A stretch of DNA of 64,000 nucleotides from an uncultured Steroidobacter sp. (lineage in GTDB: Bacteria > Pseudomonadota > Gammaproteobacteria > Steroidobacterales > Steroidobacteraceae), in assembly GCF_937958065.1 (NCBI RefSeq), contig NZ_CALFXI010000097.1, positions 186,001-250,000 on the forward strand, given 5' to 3'. The position numbers were made by a program, and so were the translations under genes. Shown in pieces: positions 26,279 through 35,625 of this stretch (positions within the stretch are counted from its first letter, which is position 1; each line of letters begins with the position of its first letter). A model generated the notes under the pieces. The model saw nothing but the letters and a program-made list of their open reading frames with translations. It ran no database searches and had not been told where the DNA came from.

Positions 26279-28525
26279 TTAATATCTGAACGTGGCGCTC
26301 ACGCCGTAAGTGCGCGGATCACCCAGGAAGTTCTGCGACGGGAAGATGCCGCCGTAGTTGTCGTATGAGGTCGACACATACAACTTGTCCGTGAGATTGC
26401 GTCCCCACAGCGCGAATTCCCAGCGCTCGTCAGGGCTGGTGAAGCCGACACGCGCGTTGAGCAACGCATACGCATCCTGCGAACTCTGGCCGCGGTTGTT
26501 CACGGAGTAATACGTCTTGCTCCGATAGGAACCGTCCAGCATCACATAGCTGCCGAAGCCCATGTTCTCGGTCGGCAGGTCGTAACGCACGATCGCGCTG
26601 CCGGTCAGCTCCGGCGCGTTGGCGAGCCGGTTGCCTTCATAGTCGGCCTGCACTTCCGGATTGATCCTGGTGATCTCGGTCTTCATCGCGTTCGCCGACA
26701 GACGCAACAGCAGTCGATCGGTGGGCCGCGCGGTGATGTCCGCTTCCAGGCCGTAGACTTCCGCGTCGCCGGCGTTGTTCAGCACGATGACGTTGATGCC
26801 GCTGCGGATCTCGGTCACGAAGGCCTGGAAGTCCTGGTAATCGTAGTAGTACAGCGCCGAGTTGAACTGCAGCTTGCCATCCAGCCAGGTGGTCTTGGCA
26901 CCGAGCTCGTAGGCATACAGATTCTCGCCGACGAACGGCTCGAGCTCGGCCGGATTGAACGCGATCGCGCTCTTGTAACCGCCGCTCTTGAAGCCCTTGC
27001 TGGCGCTGGTGTAGAGCATCACGTCGTCGGTCAGATCGAAATCCAGGCCGATCTTGCCGGTGACCACGTCTTCACGCAGCGTATCGTCGATGCCCGCCAC
27101 CGGCGTCGGCAGTCCCGCCGAGGTGCCGAACGGATCGGTATCCAGCGCGTCGTACTTGAACGTTTTCTTTTCTTCGGTGTAACGAGCGCCGCCGGTCAGG
27201 CGCAAGCGGTCGGTCAGGCGATACTGCACCTGGCTGAACAACGCATACGAAGTGGTCTTCTGCAGGGCGTCGATGCTGACGCGCGTCCGGAAGAAATGAT
27301 CGTCCAGCGCCTGGTGGATGTCCGAGCCCAGCTTGTCCCAGGAATAGTAGCCGCCGACCATCCACGAGAACGGACCGTCGCCGTTGGAGGCCAGACGCAG
27401 CTCCTGGCTGAACGCCTCGATGTCGTCGTTGAACAAGGAATCGAGCAGCACCAGCGCCGAGCCGTCGGAATCGTCTCCCGAGGAACGTTCGAAATCGATG
27501 TAGCCGGTGACCGAGGTCAGCGTGGCCATGCCCATGTCGTATTTGACGTTGAGCATCACATCGCGCGAGCTGGTATCGGCAACGTGCCCGTACACCTCGC
27601 TCGCTTCGACCGTGCGGCGATCCTCCGTCGGATCGAAATAACCCAGCGAGTTGACGCAGTTGCCTTCGTCGCGAATGCCCTGCAGGAAGCCCGAGCAGGG
27701 AGCGGTGCCGCCCGGCGCGTAGTAACCGACGTGCTCGCGCAGCTGCGTATCGGAGCGATCTTCGAGGACCGAAGCCTTGAACAGCACTTCGAGGCTGTCG
27801 GTCGGCGTCCACAGCGCCATGGCGCGTGCCGCCTTCACATCTTTGTCGCCGATCTTCTCGCCGGTCAGCGCGTTCGTTTGCCAGCCGTCCGACTGCTCGG
27901 TGACTTTGCCAGCGAAGCGCAGAGCCAGGGTGTCGGTGACACCCCCACCGATCGCACCCTCGATATCCGCACGACCGAAGCGCCCGTAGGACGCGGTTGC
28001 GTAAGCGTCGAACTGCTGACTCGGGGCTTTGCTGATGAAGTTGATCGCACCACCCGTGGTATTACGGCCGTAGAGCGTGCCCTGAGGACCTTTCAGTACT
28101 TCGATGCGCTCGAGGTCGAACACCGGGAAACCGAGCAGCGGGGTGTACGGCTGCACGATGTCATCCAGATACACGCCGACGGTGGGATTGTTGTTGGCGA
28201 ACGTGTCGTTCAGGCCGATGCCGCGGATGGCAAACACCGGGTTCGCATCACCGCGCGAGCCCACGGCGAACACGCCAGGGGAAATTCCCGACAGATCGCT
28301 GGCCTTGGAGAGGTTGAGTTGTTGAGCCTGCTCTCCGGACAGCGCAGTGATCGAAATCGGCACCTTCTGCAGCGTCTCGGCCCGACGTTGGGCGGTGACC
28401 ACCACTTCTTCGACGCTGATCGGAGCGCTGTCCTGGGCCATCGCCGGAGCGGTAGCGCAGAACGTGAGGAAGCACAGTCCAGTCAGGCGACCGCGCGCGG
28501 TTGGCGCGCTTTTGTACGAATGCAT
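26279..28525 (-). CDS. TonB-dependent outer-membrane receptor (second copy)
   Basis: A 748-residue receptor with a signal peptide (LCFLTFCATAPAMAQ), a TonB-box-like EEVVVTAQRR, the plug (VPISITALSGEQAQQL, FAIRGIGLNDTFANNNPTVGVYLDDI, LERIEVLKGPQGTLYGRNTTGGAINFISKAP) and a barrel ending DPRTYGVSATFRY with a terminal aromatic. The plug wording is that of the large receptor family abundant in sphingomonads and related bacteria that take up plant or aromatic compounds. It is divergent from hyuA across a 209 bp gap containing the operator-like sequence, so uptake and the hydantoinase route appear co-regulated. Confidence 0.92.
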   Translation of the reverse strand: MHSYKSAPTARGRLTGLCFLTFCATAPAMAQDSAPISVEEVVVTAQRRAETLQKVPISITALSGEQAQQLNLSKASDLSGISPGVFAVGSRGDANPVFAIRGIGLNDTFANNNPTVGVYLDDIVQPYTPLLGFPVFDLERIEVLKGPQGTLYGRNTTGGAINFISKAPSQQFDAYATASYGRFGRADIEGAIGGGVTDTLALRFAGKVTEQSDGWQTNALTGEKIGDKDVKAARAMALWTPTDSLEVLFKASVLEDRSDTQLREHVGYYAPGGTAPCSGFLQGIRDEGNCVNSLGYFDPTEDRRTVEASEVYGHVADTSSRDVMLNVKYDMGMATLTSVTGYIDFERSSGDDSDGSALVLLDSLFNDDIEAFSQELRLASNGDGPFSWMVGGYYSWDKLGSDIHQALDDHFFRTRVSIDALQKTTSYALFSQVQYRLTDRLRLTGGARYTEEKKTFKYDALDTDPFGTSAGLPTPVAGIDDTLREDVVTGKIGLDFDLTDDVMLYTSASKGFKSGGYKSAIAFNPAELEPFVGENLYAYELGAKTTWLDGKLQFNSALYYYDYQDFQAFVTEIRSGINVIVLNNAGDAEVYGLEADITARPTDRLLLRLSANAMKTEITRINPEVQADYEGNRLANAPELTGSAIVRYDLPTENMGFGSYVMLDGSYRSKTYYSVNNRGQSSQDAYALLNARVGFTSPDERWEFALWGRNLTDKLYVSTSYDNYGGIFPSQNFLGDPRTYGVSATFRY

Positions 28526-28619
28526 GCGGAATCTCCAGGCAAGCGATCTGGTTCGTCCGCGTCGGGCCGACTCACTGCCGGGGATGCGACGCGTGGCCGG
28601 ACCTTAACAACAAAAAAAC

Positions 28620-28634
28620 TTGGATACAATATCC
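28620..28634. promoter_or_regulatory. GntR operator candidate, copy 1
   Basis: TTGGATACAATATCC lies in the divergent gap between the TonB receptor (minus) and hyuA (plus). It contains the arms GGATA/TATCC and the half-palindrome TTG-GATA-CAA typical of sites bound by GntR proteins with an FCD domain. An identical 15-mer occurs at 35712-35726, upstream of the amidohydrolase-gntR operon. Confidence 0.65.
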
Positions 28635-28734
28635 TGGATCCCGTAAGCTCTGCCCAAGCGTGTAAAACGCGACCGGGGTCAAACCGTCGCGATTTCACGG
28701 CGGACCATGCGACTGCCTGGGGTAGGAGTGACTG

Positions 28735-30798
28735 ATGGCTGATGAGAATCGAGTTTTCGTCGGAATCGACGTAGGCGGCACCTTTACCGACCTCGTCATG
28801 TTCGATCCGACATCCCGCACCTTGAAAACCGTCAAGGTCCCTTCCACCCCGCCGGAGTTCTGGCCCTCCGTGGTCGCCGCGCTCGAAGCGGCGGGCATCG
28901 AGAAGAAGCAGCCGGTCACGATCCTGCACGGGACGACCGTGCACCTGAACGCATTCCTCGAACGCAAGGGTGTGAAGACGGCGCTGATCACGACTGCCGG
29001 CTTCCGCGACATCTACGAGATGCGCCGGGGCAATCGACCGCGCCCCTATGACATCCATTTCAAGTACCCGACGCCGCTGGTGCCGCGCAAACATATCTTC
29101 GAGATCGAAGAGCGCACCGCCGCCGACGGCACCGTGATCAAGGCGCCGAATCTGGCCGAGCTGAACAACATCGCCGAGCAGATTCGCGCCGCCGGCATCC
29201 AGAGCGTCGCGATCTGCTTTCTGCACAGCTATCGCAATCCCGAGAACGAGCGCATCGTCGAGGAAGCATTGAAACAATTGCTGCCCGACGTGTTCGTGTG
29301 CGCGTCGTTTCAGATCTGCCGCGAATGGCGCGAGTACGAGCGCACCAGTACCGCCGTCATCAACGCGTACGTCTCGCCGATTCTCAAGCAGTACCTCACT
29401 CGCCTGGAGAACGCGCTCGAGCAGTGGTCGGACAATCGTCTGTTCCTGCTGCAGTCGAACGGCGGGCTGATCAGCGCGCGCGAAGCGAAAGACAAAGGCA
29501 TTCTCACCTTGCTGTCCGGCCCGGTGGGCGGCAACGTCGCCGGCCGCATGCTGGCCGCGACCGGCGATCGCAATCTGATTTGTATCGACATGGGCGGCAC
29601 GAGCTTCGAAGCGAGCCTCGTGGTCGAAGGCGCCTCGGCGATTCGCACCGAGCGCGAAGTCGGCGGCTTCCCCATTCTCGCGCCCCTCGTCGACATTCAT
29701 ACGATCGGCGCAGGCGGCGGCTCGCTCGCATGGAGCGATGGCGGCCTGCTGCGCGTCGGTCCGCAGAGCGCGGGCGCCCGCCCCGGCCCGGCGGCCTACG
29801 GTAACGGCGGCACCGAACCCACGGTTACGGATGCCAACCTCGCACTCGGCCGCATTCGCGACGACGCGACGCTTGGTTCCGGTCTGAAGTTACATCGCGA
29901 TCTGGCGCGCGCGGCAGCTGCCCGCTTCGGCTCGACGCTCTCGCTGGAAGCCGACTCCACTGCGCAAGGCATTCTCGATGTCATCAACGAGCAGATGGCG
30001 AACGCCATTCGCACGATCACCGTGCGTCGTGGCATCGATCCGCGCACGTTCTCGCTGGTCGCTTACGGCGGCGCCGGCCCGATGCATGCGGCGGAAATCG
30101 CGCGACTGCTCGGCATTCGCAAAGTGATCGTGCCGCAATCCGCCGGCGCGTTCTCGGCGTGGGGCATGTTGCAGTCGGATCTGATTCACGATCTGGCGGA
30201 AACCTCGGCCACACCGCTCAACACCCTGGATTGGCAGCGCATGCGCGAACAGTTCGCTCCGATGGAAGCTGAATTGAAGGCTCGCCTGCTCGGCGAAGGC
30301 GCCGCGGCCGAGGCGATCGCGTTCGAGCATGCGCTCGATATTCGCTACAGCGGCCAGGAATACGCGATTTCGGTGCCGCTCGACGCTTCGATTCTGGATC
30401 CGAAGGCGGACCCCGCGCGCAACTACTCCACCGTGCGCGCGAAATTCGATTCGCTCTACGAAGCCACCTATGGTCACAGCAATCCGCAGGAGCTCGCCGA
30501 AGTCGCGACGCTGCGCCTGCGTGCGATCGGCAAGACCAGCCTCGATGCCGCCGCGTTCGCCTCGGCCTCGCGCGTCGAAGAGGATCTCGGCTTCGCCACG
30601 CGGACTCGCACCGTTCTGTTCGATGGAACGGCGCGCGAAACGAAGTTCATCGCACGCCGTGACTTGAAGAAGGGAGAGCCGGTCGCCGGTCCGCTGGTCG
30701 TCGAGGAGGCGACCTGCACGACCATCGTGCCGCCCGACTTCACTGCGACGATCGACGATCACGACAACCTGGTCCTGGCCCCGCGGGAGAATGCGTAA
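28735..30798 (+). CDS. hyuA: Hydantoinase/oxoprolinase family, subunit A
   Basis: A 687-residue ATP-dependent cyclic amidase subunit. The ASKHA-type nucleotide domain begins FVGIDVGGTFTDLVMFD; further landmarks are LHGTTVHLNAFLERKGVKTALITTAGFRD, DMGGTSFEASLV, VAYGGAGPMHAAEIARLLGI and the C-terminal VVEEATCTTIVPPDF. With subunit B, the family uses ATP to open lactam or hydantoin rings (N-methylhydantoin, 5-oxoproline, acetone carboxylase relatives). A hydantoinase-like pair is also known to open the lactam ring in bacterial indoleacetate breakdown. A GGTAGGAG Shine-Dalgarno precedes the ATG. Its stop overlaps hyuB as TAATG. Confidence 0.92.
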   Translation: MADENRVFVGIDVGGTFTDLVMFDPTSRTLKTVKVPSTPPEFWPSVVAALEAAGIEKKQPVTILHGTTVHLNAFLERKGVKTALITTAGFRDIYEMRRGNRPRPYDIHFKYPTPLVPRKHIFEIEERTAADGTVIKAPNLAELNNIAEQIRAAGIQSVAICFLHSYRNPENERIVEEALKQLLPDVFVCASFQICREWREYERTSTAVINAYVSPILKQYLTRLENALEQWSDNRLFLLQSNGGLISAREAKDKGILTLLSGPVGGNVAGRMLAATGDRNLICIDMGGTSFEASLVVEGASAIRTEREVGGFPILAPLVDIHTIGAGGGSLAWSDGGLLRVGPQSAGARPGPAAYGNGGTEPTVTDANLALGRIRDDATLGSGLKLHRDLARAAAARFGSTLSLEADSTAQGILDVINEQMANAIRTITVRRGIDPRTFSLVAYGGAGPMHAAEIARLLGIRKVIVPQSAGAFSAWGMLQSDLIHDLAETSATPLNTLDWQRMREQFAPMEAELKARLLGEGAAAEAIAFEHALDIRYSGQEYAISVPLDASILDPKADPARNYSTVRAKFDSLYEATYGHSNPQELAEVATLRLRAIGKTSLDAAAFASASRVEEDLGFATRTRTVLFDGTARETKFIARRDLKKGEPVAGPLVVEEATCTTIVPPDFTATIDDHDNLVLAPRENA

Positions 30799-32468
30799 TG
30801 AGCCGCCGCAACGACCCAATTACCACCGAAGTCATTCGCAACGCCTACAACGCGATTGCCGATGACATGAGCGCCGTGATTGCACGCAGCGCCTACTCTC
30901 CGATCATTTACGAGGCGCACGACTACGGCATCGCCATCTTCGACGCCAAGGCGCGCATCCTCGGTCAGTACGCCGGCCTGCCGCTGTTCACCGGCGGCCT
31001 GGATGCCGGCTTGAAGGAAACCATCAGGAAGTACGGCATCGAGAACCTCAAAGACGGCGACGTCTTCACCATCAACGACACCTACATGACCGGCGGCCAT
31101 CTCAACGACGTCGACGTGATCGGCGTGGTCGCGACCGACGGCGTCATCGATGGCTTCCTGTGTCTGCGCGCGCACTGGGCCGACATCGGCACGGCCGAGC
31201 CCGGTTTCCCGGTCAACAGCCGCAACATCTTCCAGGAAGGCATGCGCTGGGGCCCGACCAAGATCATGAGCCAGGGCAAGTGGGTGCAGGACGTGATCGA
31301 CCTGCTCTGCATCAACAGCCGCGTGCCGAAGACGCTGATGGGCGATCTGAACGCGATGATCGCGTCGTTGCGACTCGGCGGCGAGCGCTTGAAGTGGCTG
31401 AGCCAGCGCTTCGGTCGCGAGACGCTCGATGAAGCGACCAACGCGATCTTCGAGGCCACCGACAGCAAGTTCCGCGCATTCATCTCGTCGATTCCCGATG
31501 GCGTCTATGTCGCCGAGGGTTGCTCGGACAACGACGGCGTCACCGACGATCCCGTGCACGTAAAAGTCACGGTCACGATCAAGGGCGACCGCATGCAGGT
31601 CGATACCACCGGTTCGAGCAAACAGCGTCCGGGCAACCTGAACACGGGCTTTCCGAACACGGTGTCGGCCGTGCGCCTGGCGCTTGCCCTGCTCTACCCC
31701 GATGCGGAGCCGGACATCAACGATGGCAGCTTCCGCGCCATCGATGTGATCGCCGAGCCGGGCTCGATCTTCCATGCGCAGGATCCGGCGCCGTGCATGC
31801 GGCCGCATCCGGTCATGCTGCTGCTCGATCTGATCATCAAGGCGCTCGCGCCGGTGCTGCCCGAGCACGTCGCCGCCGGCTTGCCCGGAGATTCCTGGAA
31901 CGTGTTCATCATCGGCCAGCATCCCGACACCGGCCGCACCTTCATGAGCGGCGAATCGCTCGATGGCGGCTGGGGCGCTTCGAGTCGCGGCGACGGCGTG
32001 AGTTGCGTGATCCATTCGGCCGCGGGCGACTTCAGAAACATTCCGGTGGAGACGCTGGAAAACCGCGTGCCGGTTCGCATCAACCGCATGCAGTTCGGCG
32101 TCGACAGCGGTGGCGCGGGCGAATTCCGCGGCGGCCAGAATCTGGTCAAGGAATACGAGCTGCTCACCGATGCGGGCATCACACTGCACTTCGATCGCGC
32201 CAAGACGCCGCAGTGGGGTCTGTTCGGCGGCGAGTCCGGCGCCTCCCCCAAGGTGACCGTGATCCGCGCCAACCAGACCGAAGGCCAGGTGATTCGCAAG
32301 GTCGAGCAGTTGCCGCTGAAAGCCGGCGATCGCTTCATCGCCGAGACGGGCGGTGGCGGCGGTTACGGCGATCCGCGCAAGCGCTCGCCGAAGTTGCTCC
32401 AGGAAGACCTGCTCAACGGCAGCGTCAGCCCGGCAGCGGCCAAGTCCGTCTACTACAAGCAAGCGTAG
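30798..32468 (+). CDS. hyuB: Hydantoinase/oxoprolinase family, subunit B
   Basis: A 556-residue partner subunit. It opens with PITTEVIRNAYNAIADDMSAVIARSAYSPIIYEAHDYGIAIFD and continues with GQYAGLPLFTGGLDAG, FTINDTYMTGGHLNDVDVIG, and the C-terminal GGGGGYGDPRKRSP. These are standard HyuB/N-methylhydantoinase beta features. It makes a heteromeric ATP-dependent ring-opening enzyme with HyuA. It overlaps hyuA by one base and is 6 bp before the MFS transporter, so the three genes form one transcript. The natural substrate (hydantoin, oxoproline, creatinine-derived compound or an oxindole) is not readable. Confidence 0.92.
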   Translation: MSRRNDPITTEVIRNAYNAIADDMSAVIARSAYSPIIYEAHDYGIAIFDAKARILGQYAGLPLFTGGLDAGLKETIRKYGIENLKDGDVFTINDTYMTGGHLNDVDVIGVVATDGVIDGFLCLRAHWADIGTAEPGFPVNSRNIFQEGMRWGPTKIMSQGKWVQDVIDLLCINSRVPKTLMGDLNAMIASLRLGGERLKWLSQRFGRETLDEATNAIFEATDSKFRAFISSIPDGVYVAEGCSDNDGVTDDPVHVKVTVTIKGDRMQVDTTGSSKQRPGNLNTGFPNTVSAVRLALALLYPDAEPDINDGSFRAIDVIAEPGSIFHAQDPAPCMRPHPVMLLLDLIIKALAPVLPEHVAAGLPGDSWNVFIIGQHPDTGRTFMSGESLDGGWGASSRGDGVSCVIHSAAGDFRNIPVETLENRVPVRINRMQFGVDSGGAGEFRGGQNLVKEYELLTDAGITLHFDRAKTPQWGLFGGESGASPKVTVIRANQTEGQVIRKVEQLPLKAGDRFIAETGGGGGYGDPRKRSPKLLQEDLLNGSVSPAAAKSVYYKQA

Positions 32469-32474
32469 CGCCTC

Positions 32475-33689
32475 ATGCCAGCAGCACACGGCACCTCGAA
32501 CAGCCCTGTCGATCGACAGGATTTCTCCCTGTTGCAGATGGCGGCGCTCGTGTTCGTCGTGTGCACTGGCTTCTCCTCGCAGATGGTCATGCCGCTCTGG
32601 ATCGGCGCGATCATCGACGACTACGGCATGTCGCGCAGCGTGGCCGGCTCGATCGGCGCGGCGGAAATGGCGGTCGTCGCCATCGTTTCGTTTGCGCTGG
32701 CGATCCGCGTGCATCGCTTCAAGGCGAGGCCCACCGTTCTGGTGGGCCTCGCCTGTTTGATATGCGGCAACCTGCTCGCGGCCTTCATGACAGATCCCGT
32801 CGCACTGACGGCCGCGCGCGTGCTCGTGGGCTGCGGCAAAGGGATCGTCGTCACGATTTCATTCAGCCTGGCGGCGGGCACGTCTCATCCGATTCGCGCC
32901 TTCGCGGTTCTGAATGCTTCCTACGCGCTGTTCTCGACAGCGTTCTTCCTGGGGATGCCCGCGGTAATCGCGGCGGGCGGCGCCTCGGGCTGCTTTGCCG
33001 TTCTATCGGCGGTGTCCGTCGTCAGCCTAGTGGCAATGACACGCTATCCAGAGCGCCGTATGCAGGGCACGGACATGCATCGCATCAGCTTGCGAGACAT
33101 TCGCGGCTACGGCCTCGTCGCGTTCGCCGCGTTGATCGTGCTGTGGATTGGACACAACGCCATCTGGACGTTCGTCGAGCGCATCGGCCTGGGCCTGGAC
33201 TTCACGGCCGCTCAGATAGGTCAGGTGCTGTCGGTCGCGGCGTTCATCACCATCTGCGGACCATCGCTGGCACGATTGATCGATACACGCTTCGGCCACA
33301 CACAGCCAGTGCTCGCCGCGATCAGCCTGAAGGTCGTGATCACATTGCTGCTGGTCTACACGACCTCGCAATGGATGTATGCCGCGCTCGTACCCGCGTT
33401 CCTGCTGCTGGCGCTGTTCATGCTGCCGTACTTCCAGGGCATTCTGTCGCTGGCCGATCCGGCCGGCCGGCTCGCCGCGGCGGCATCCGCCGCCATGACC
33501 ATGGGCAGCTCGCTCGGCTCGCTGCTCGGCGGCTGGACGGCCGATACGTTCGATTACGAAGGCTTGGGATGGGTGGCGGCGACGAGCTTCGTCATCGTCA
33601 TCGTGATGGTGGCCATGATCACCAGGCATCTCGGGAGCCCGTCGACTCGGACGGCTCCCGTTCTCGAGGCGCAGCGCGAAGCGGGTTAG
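32475..33689 (+). CDS. Major facilitator superfamily transporter
   Basis: A 404-residue inner-membrane carrier with about 12 hydrophobic segments, for example MAALVFVVCTGF, VAGSIGAAEMAVVAIVSFAL, TVLVGLACLICGNLLAAF, and the MFS-like loop ARVLVGCGKGIVVTISF between helices. The final residues are hydrophilic (RHLGSPSTRTAPVLEAQ). It directly follows hyuB and likely moves the ring compound or its product across the inner membrane. It ends in a 4 bp convergent overlap with the GntR gene. Transport direction cannot be told. Confidence 0.85.
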   Translation: MPAAHGTSNSPVDRQDFSLLQMAALVFVVCTGFSSQMVMPLWIGAIIDDYGMSRSVAGSIGAAEMAVVAIVSFALAIRVHRFKARPTVLVGLACLICGNLLAAFMTDPVALTAARVLVGCGKGIVVTISFSLAAGTSHPIRAFAVLNASYALFSTAFFLGMPAVIAAGGASGCFAVLSAVSVVSLVAMTRYPERRMQGTDMHRISLRDIRGYGLVAFAALIVLWIGHNAIWTFVERIGLGLDFTAAQIGQVLSVAAFITICGPSLARLIDTRFGHTQPVLAAISLKVVITLLLVYTTSQWMYAALVPAFLLLALFMLPYFQGILSLADPAGRLAAAASAAMTMGSSLGSLLGGWTADTFDYEGLGWVAATSFVIVIVMVAMITRHLGSPSTRTAPVLEAQREAG

Positions 33690-34387
33690 CTTCGCGCGGC
33701 TCCGGAGAGCGCCGCCTCGTAGGTCGAGCGCACGTCGGTCTCGTTCCAGCTGATGTGGCTGCGGAGCGCGGCAACGGCTTCTTCGTTGCGCCCTGCTTCG
33801 AGCAGATCGAGCAGGTTCAGGTGCTCCTGATCGCTCTCCTGCTGAATCTCGGCCGACAGATAACGCTGCATCCTGAGGTATCTGTCGGCGCGCATCAGCA
33901 GCTGATCGAGCACCTGCATGGTGAGCGGCAGGTCCGCGACGGCGTAGAGCGTCTTGTGAAACTGAAAATTCAGCCGGCCCCACTCATTGAGGTCCGAGCA
34001 CGTGCGTGACGCCATCACCAGCTCGCGGGCCTTGGCGATCACCGCCGGCGTGAGTTTCGGAATCGCCTGTTCGAGCAGGAACGGCTCGAGCATGCTGCGC
34101 AGCTTGTAGATCTCCTCCACTTCGCGCAACGACAGGTGAGGAATCAACGCGCCCCGATACTGCTCGCGAACGACGAAGCCCTCCGCCTCCAGCAGCGCCA
34201 GCGCTTCGCGGATTGGAATACGGCTGACACCCAGCTCCTGCGCGAGGGCCTCCTGGCGCAGGAAATCACCCGCCTTGTACTGGCCGCTCAGGATTCTCTG
34301 GCGAACGATACGAGCGACCTCGGCAGCGGTCGTGCTGCGCGCGAGCCGCGGAGCGCCCTTGAGGTCTGGAGAGCCTTCTCTTTCCAT
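33686..34387 (-). CDS. GntR-family regulator, FCD (FadR) subfamily
   Basis: A 233-residue regulator. The N-terminal winged HTH reads AAEVARIVRQRILSGQYKAGDFLRQEALAQELGVSRIPIREALALLEAEGFVV. A helical FCD ligand domain follows, with likely metal-site residues such as Asp in WGRLNFQFHKTLY and His in the final RSHISWNETD segment. The ATG at 34387 is chosen because longer N-terminal extensions overlap the amidohydrolase and lack similarity. It is 8 bp downstream of the amidohydrolase and co-transcribed with it. The twin 15-mers upstream of hyuA/receptor and upstream of the amidohydrolase are its most likely binding sites. Confidence 0.9.
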   Translation of the reverse strand: MEREGSPDLKGAPRLARSTTAAEVARIVRQRILSGQYKAGDFLRQEALAQELGVSRIPIREALALLEAEGFVVREQYRGALIPHLSLREVEEIYKLRSMLEPFLLEQAIPKLTPAVIAKARELVMASRTCSDLNEWGRLNFQFHKTLYAVADLPLTMQVLDQLLMRADRYLRMQRYLSAEIQQESDQEHLNLLDLLEAGRNEEAVAALRSHISWNETDVRSTYEAALSGAARS

Positions 34388-34395
34388 GGTGTCTT

Positions 34396-35625
34396 CTAAT
34401 GGAGCTGGTTCTTGAAGAAACGGCCGTCCTTCATGATCGCCAGCAGCTCTTTGCCTTCGTCTTCCAACAGCTGCAGATTGTCGAGCGGATTGCCGTTCAC
34501 GACCAGCAGATCCGCGTACGCGCCAGGCGCAATACAACCGAGCTTGCCGGACTGGCCAAGGATAGCAGCATTGACGGCGGTGGCAGATTTGAGGATGTCC
34601 ATCGGCGGCAGCACCTGCGCGCGCAGCCTGAACTCCTTGGACTGCGCCACGATCATCTCGCCCATCAGATCGGTGCCGAAGCCCATCTTCACGCCGGCAT
34701 CGCGGCAGATCTCCAGCATGCGAGTACCGGCAAGGGTGACCTCACGCAGCTTGGCCTTGATGTGCGAGGGCAAGCCATAAGCATCGGAGTTCTCGAACGA
34801 CTCCCAGTAGCAGATCAGCGTCGGCACCATGAACGCGCCCTTCTCCGCCATCAGCTTCGCCGCCTCTTCGTTGACGAAGTTGCCGTGCTCGATGGTTCGG
34901 ACGCCGCACTGAACCGCGCGGATCGTGCTGTTCGCGGTATAGGAATGCGCAGCGACGTACGTGCCGCGAGCGGCAGCCTCTTCGACCGCGACTCGGATCT
35001 CTTCGAGCGAGTACTGGGTGTGCTCGAGCTTGTCGTGCGGCGAGCCCACGCCGCCGGAGACCAGCAGCTTGATGTGGTCCGCCCCTTTGCGCAGCTCTTC
35101 ACGAACCGCATAGCGCACGCCTTCCACGCCGTCGGCGATCCGACCCATGATGTCGAGCGCGCTCGTGCAGGCGCACGGCAGCTGATCGTTGGTGATGTGA
35201 CGATGGTCGCCATGGCCGCCGGTCTGGCTCAAGGCCCGACCCGACACGAACAGGCGCGGCCCTTCCACCAGACCGGTTTCGATCGCCCGTTTGATGCCGT
35301 AGTCGCCGCCAGCGACGTCGCGCACTGTCGTGAACCCACGACGCAGCATGCCGAGCACGCGAGGAATCGCATGCGCCATCATCAGGGTGTGCGGCATGCC
35401 CCGCGTCTTCTCCTGATTCAGGTGAATCGCGTACACATGGGCATGATTGTCGATGAGGCCCGGCATGAGCACCTTGCCGCGCAGGTCGAAGCGCTTCGCG
35501 TCCGCCATGCGGATCGGCTCGGTCGTCACCTCGCGGATCAGGTTGCCCTCGACCAGGACGTTGACCTTCTCCCTCGGCTCGTCCGCGATGCCATCAATCA
35601 AAGTGCAGTTTTCAAAAATCAGCAT
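34396..35625 (-). CDS. Amidohydrolase family protein (imidazolonepropionase/Xaa-Pro dipeptidase-like)
   Basis: A 409-residue metal-dependent hydrolase. Metal ligands are visible in PGLIDNHAHVYA (HxH), a candidate bridging Lys in KGADHIKLLVSGGVGSPHDK, the His of YVAAHSYTA, IEHGNFV, and the Asp of MGFGTDLMG; the C-terminal composite beta domain ends GAYADLLVVNGNPLDNLQLL. The family cleaves cyclic amides or dipeptides. The ATG at 35625 (MLIFENCTLIDG) is used because it begins the beta-sandwich; a frame to 35730 would cross the operator. It forms a two-gene operon with GntR and probably acts after the ATP-dependent hydantoinase, or on a related amide. Confidence 0.88.
   Translation of the reverse strand: MLIFENCTLIDGIADEPREKVNVLVEGNLIREVTTEPIRMADAKRFDLRGKVLMPGLIDNHAHVYAIHLNQEKTRGMPHTLMMAHAIPRVLGMLRRGFTTVRDVAGGDYGIKRAIETGLVEGPRLFVSGRALSQTGGHGDHRHITNDQLPCACTSALDIMGRIADGVEGVRYAVREELRKGADHIKLLVSGGVGSPHDKLEHTQYSLEEIRVAVEEAAARGTYVAAHSYTANSTIRAVQCGVRTIEHGNFVNEEAAKLMAEKGAFMVPTLICYWESFENSDAYGLPSHIKAKLREVTLAGTRMLEICRDAGVKMGFGTDLMGEMIVAQSKEFRLRAQVLPPMDILKSATAVNAAILGQSGKLGCIAPGAYADLLVVNGNPLDNLQLLEDEGKELLAIMKDGRFFKNQLH

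Noticed and set aside
30759..32714. 651-codon frame opposite hyuB
   Set aside because: Antisense shadow of hyuB; no motif, no plausible start context.
31520..34009. 829-codon frame overlapping hyuB, MFS and GntR on the plus strand
   Set aside because: Composition is Arg/Gly/Pro-heavy and it crosses three recognised genes in other frames.
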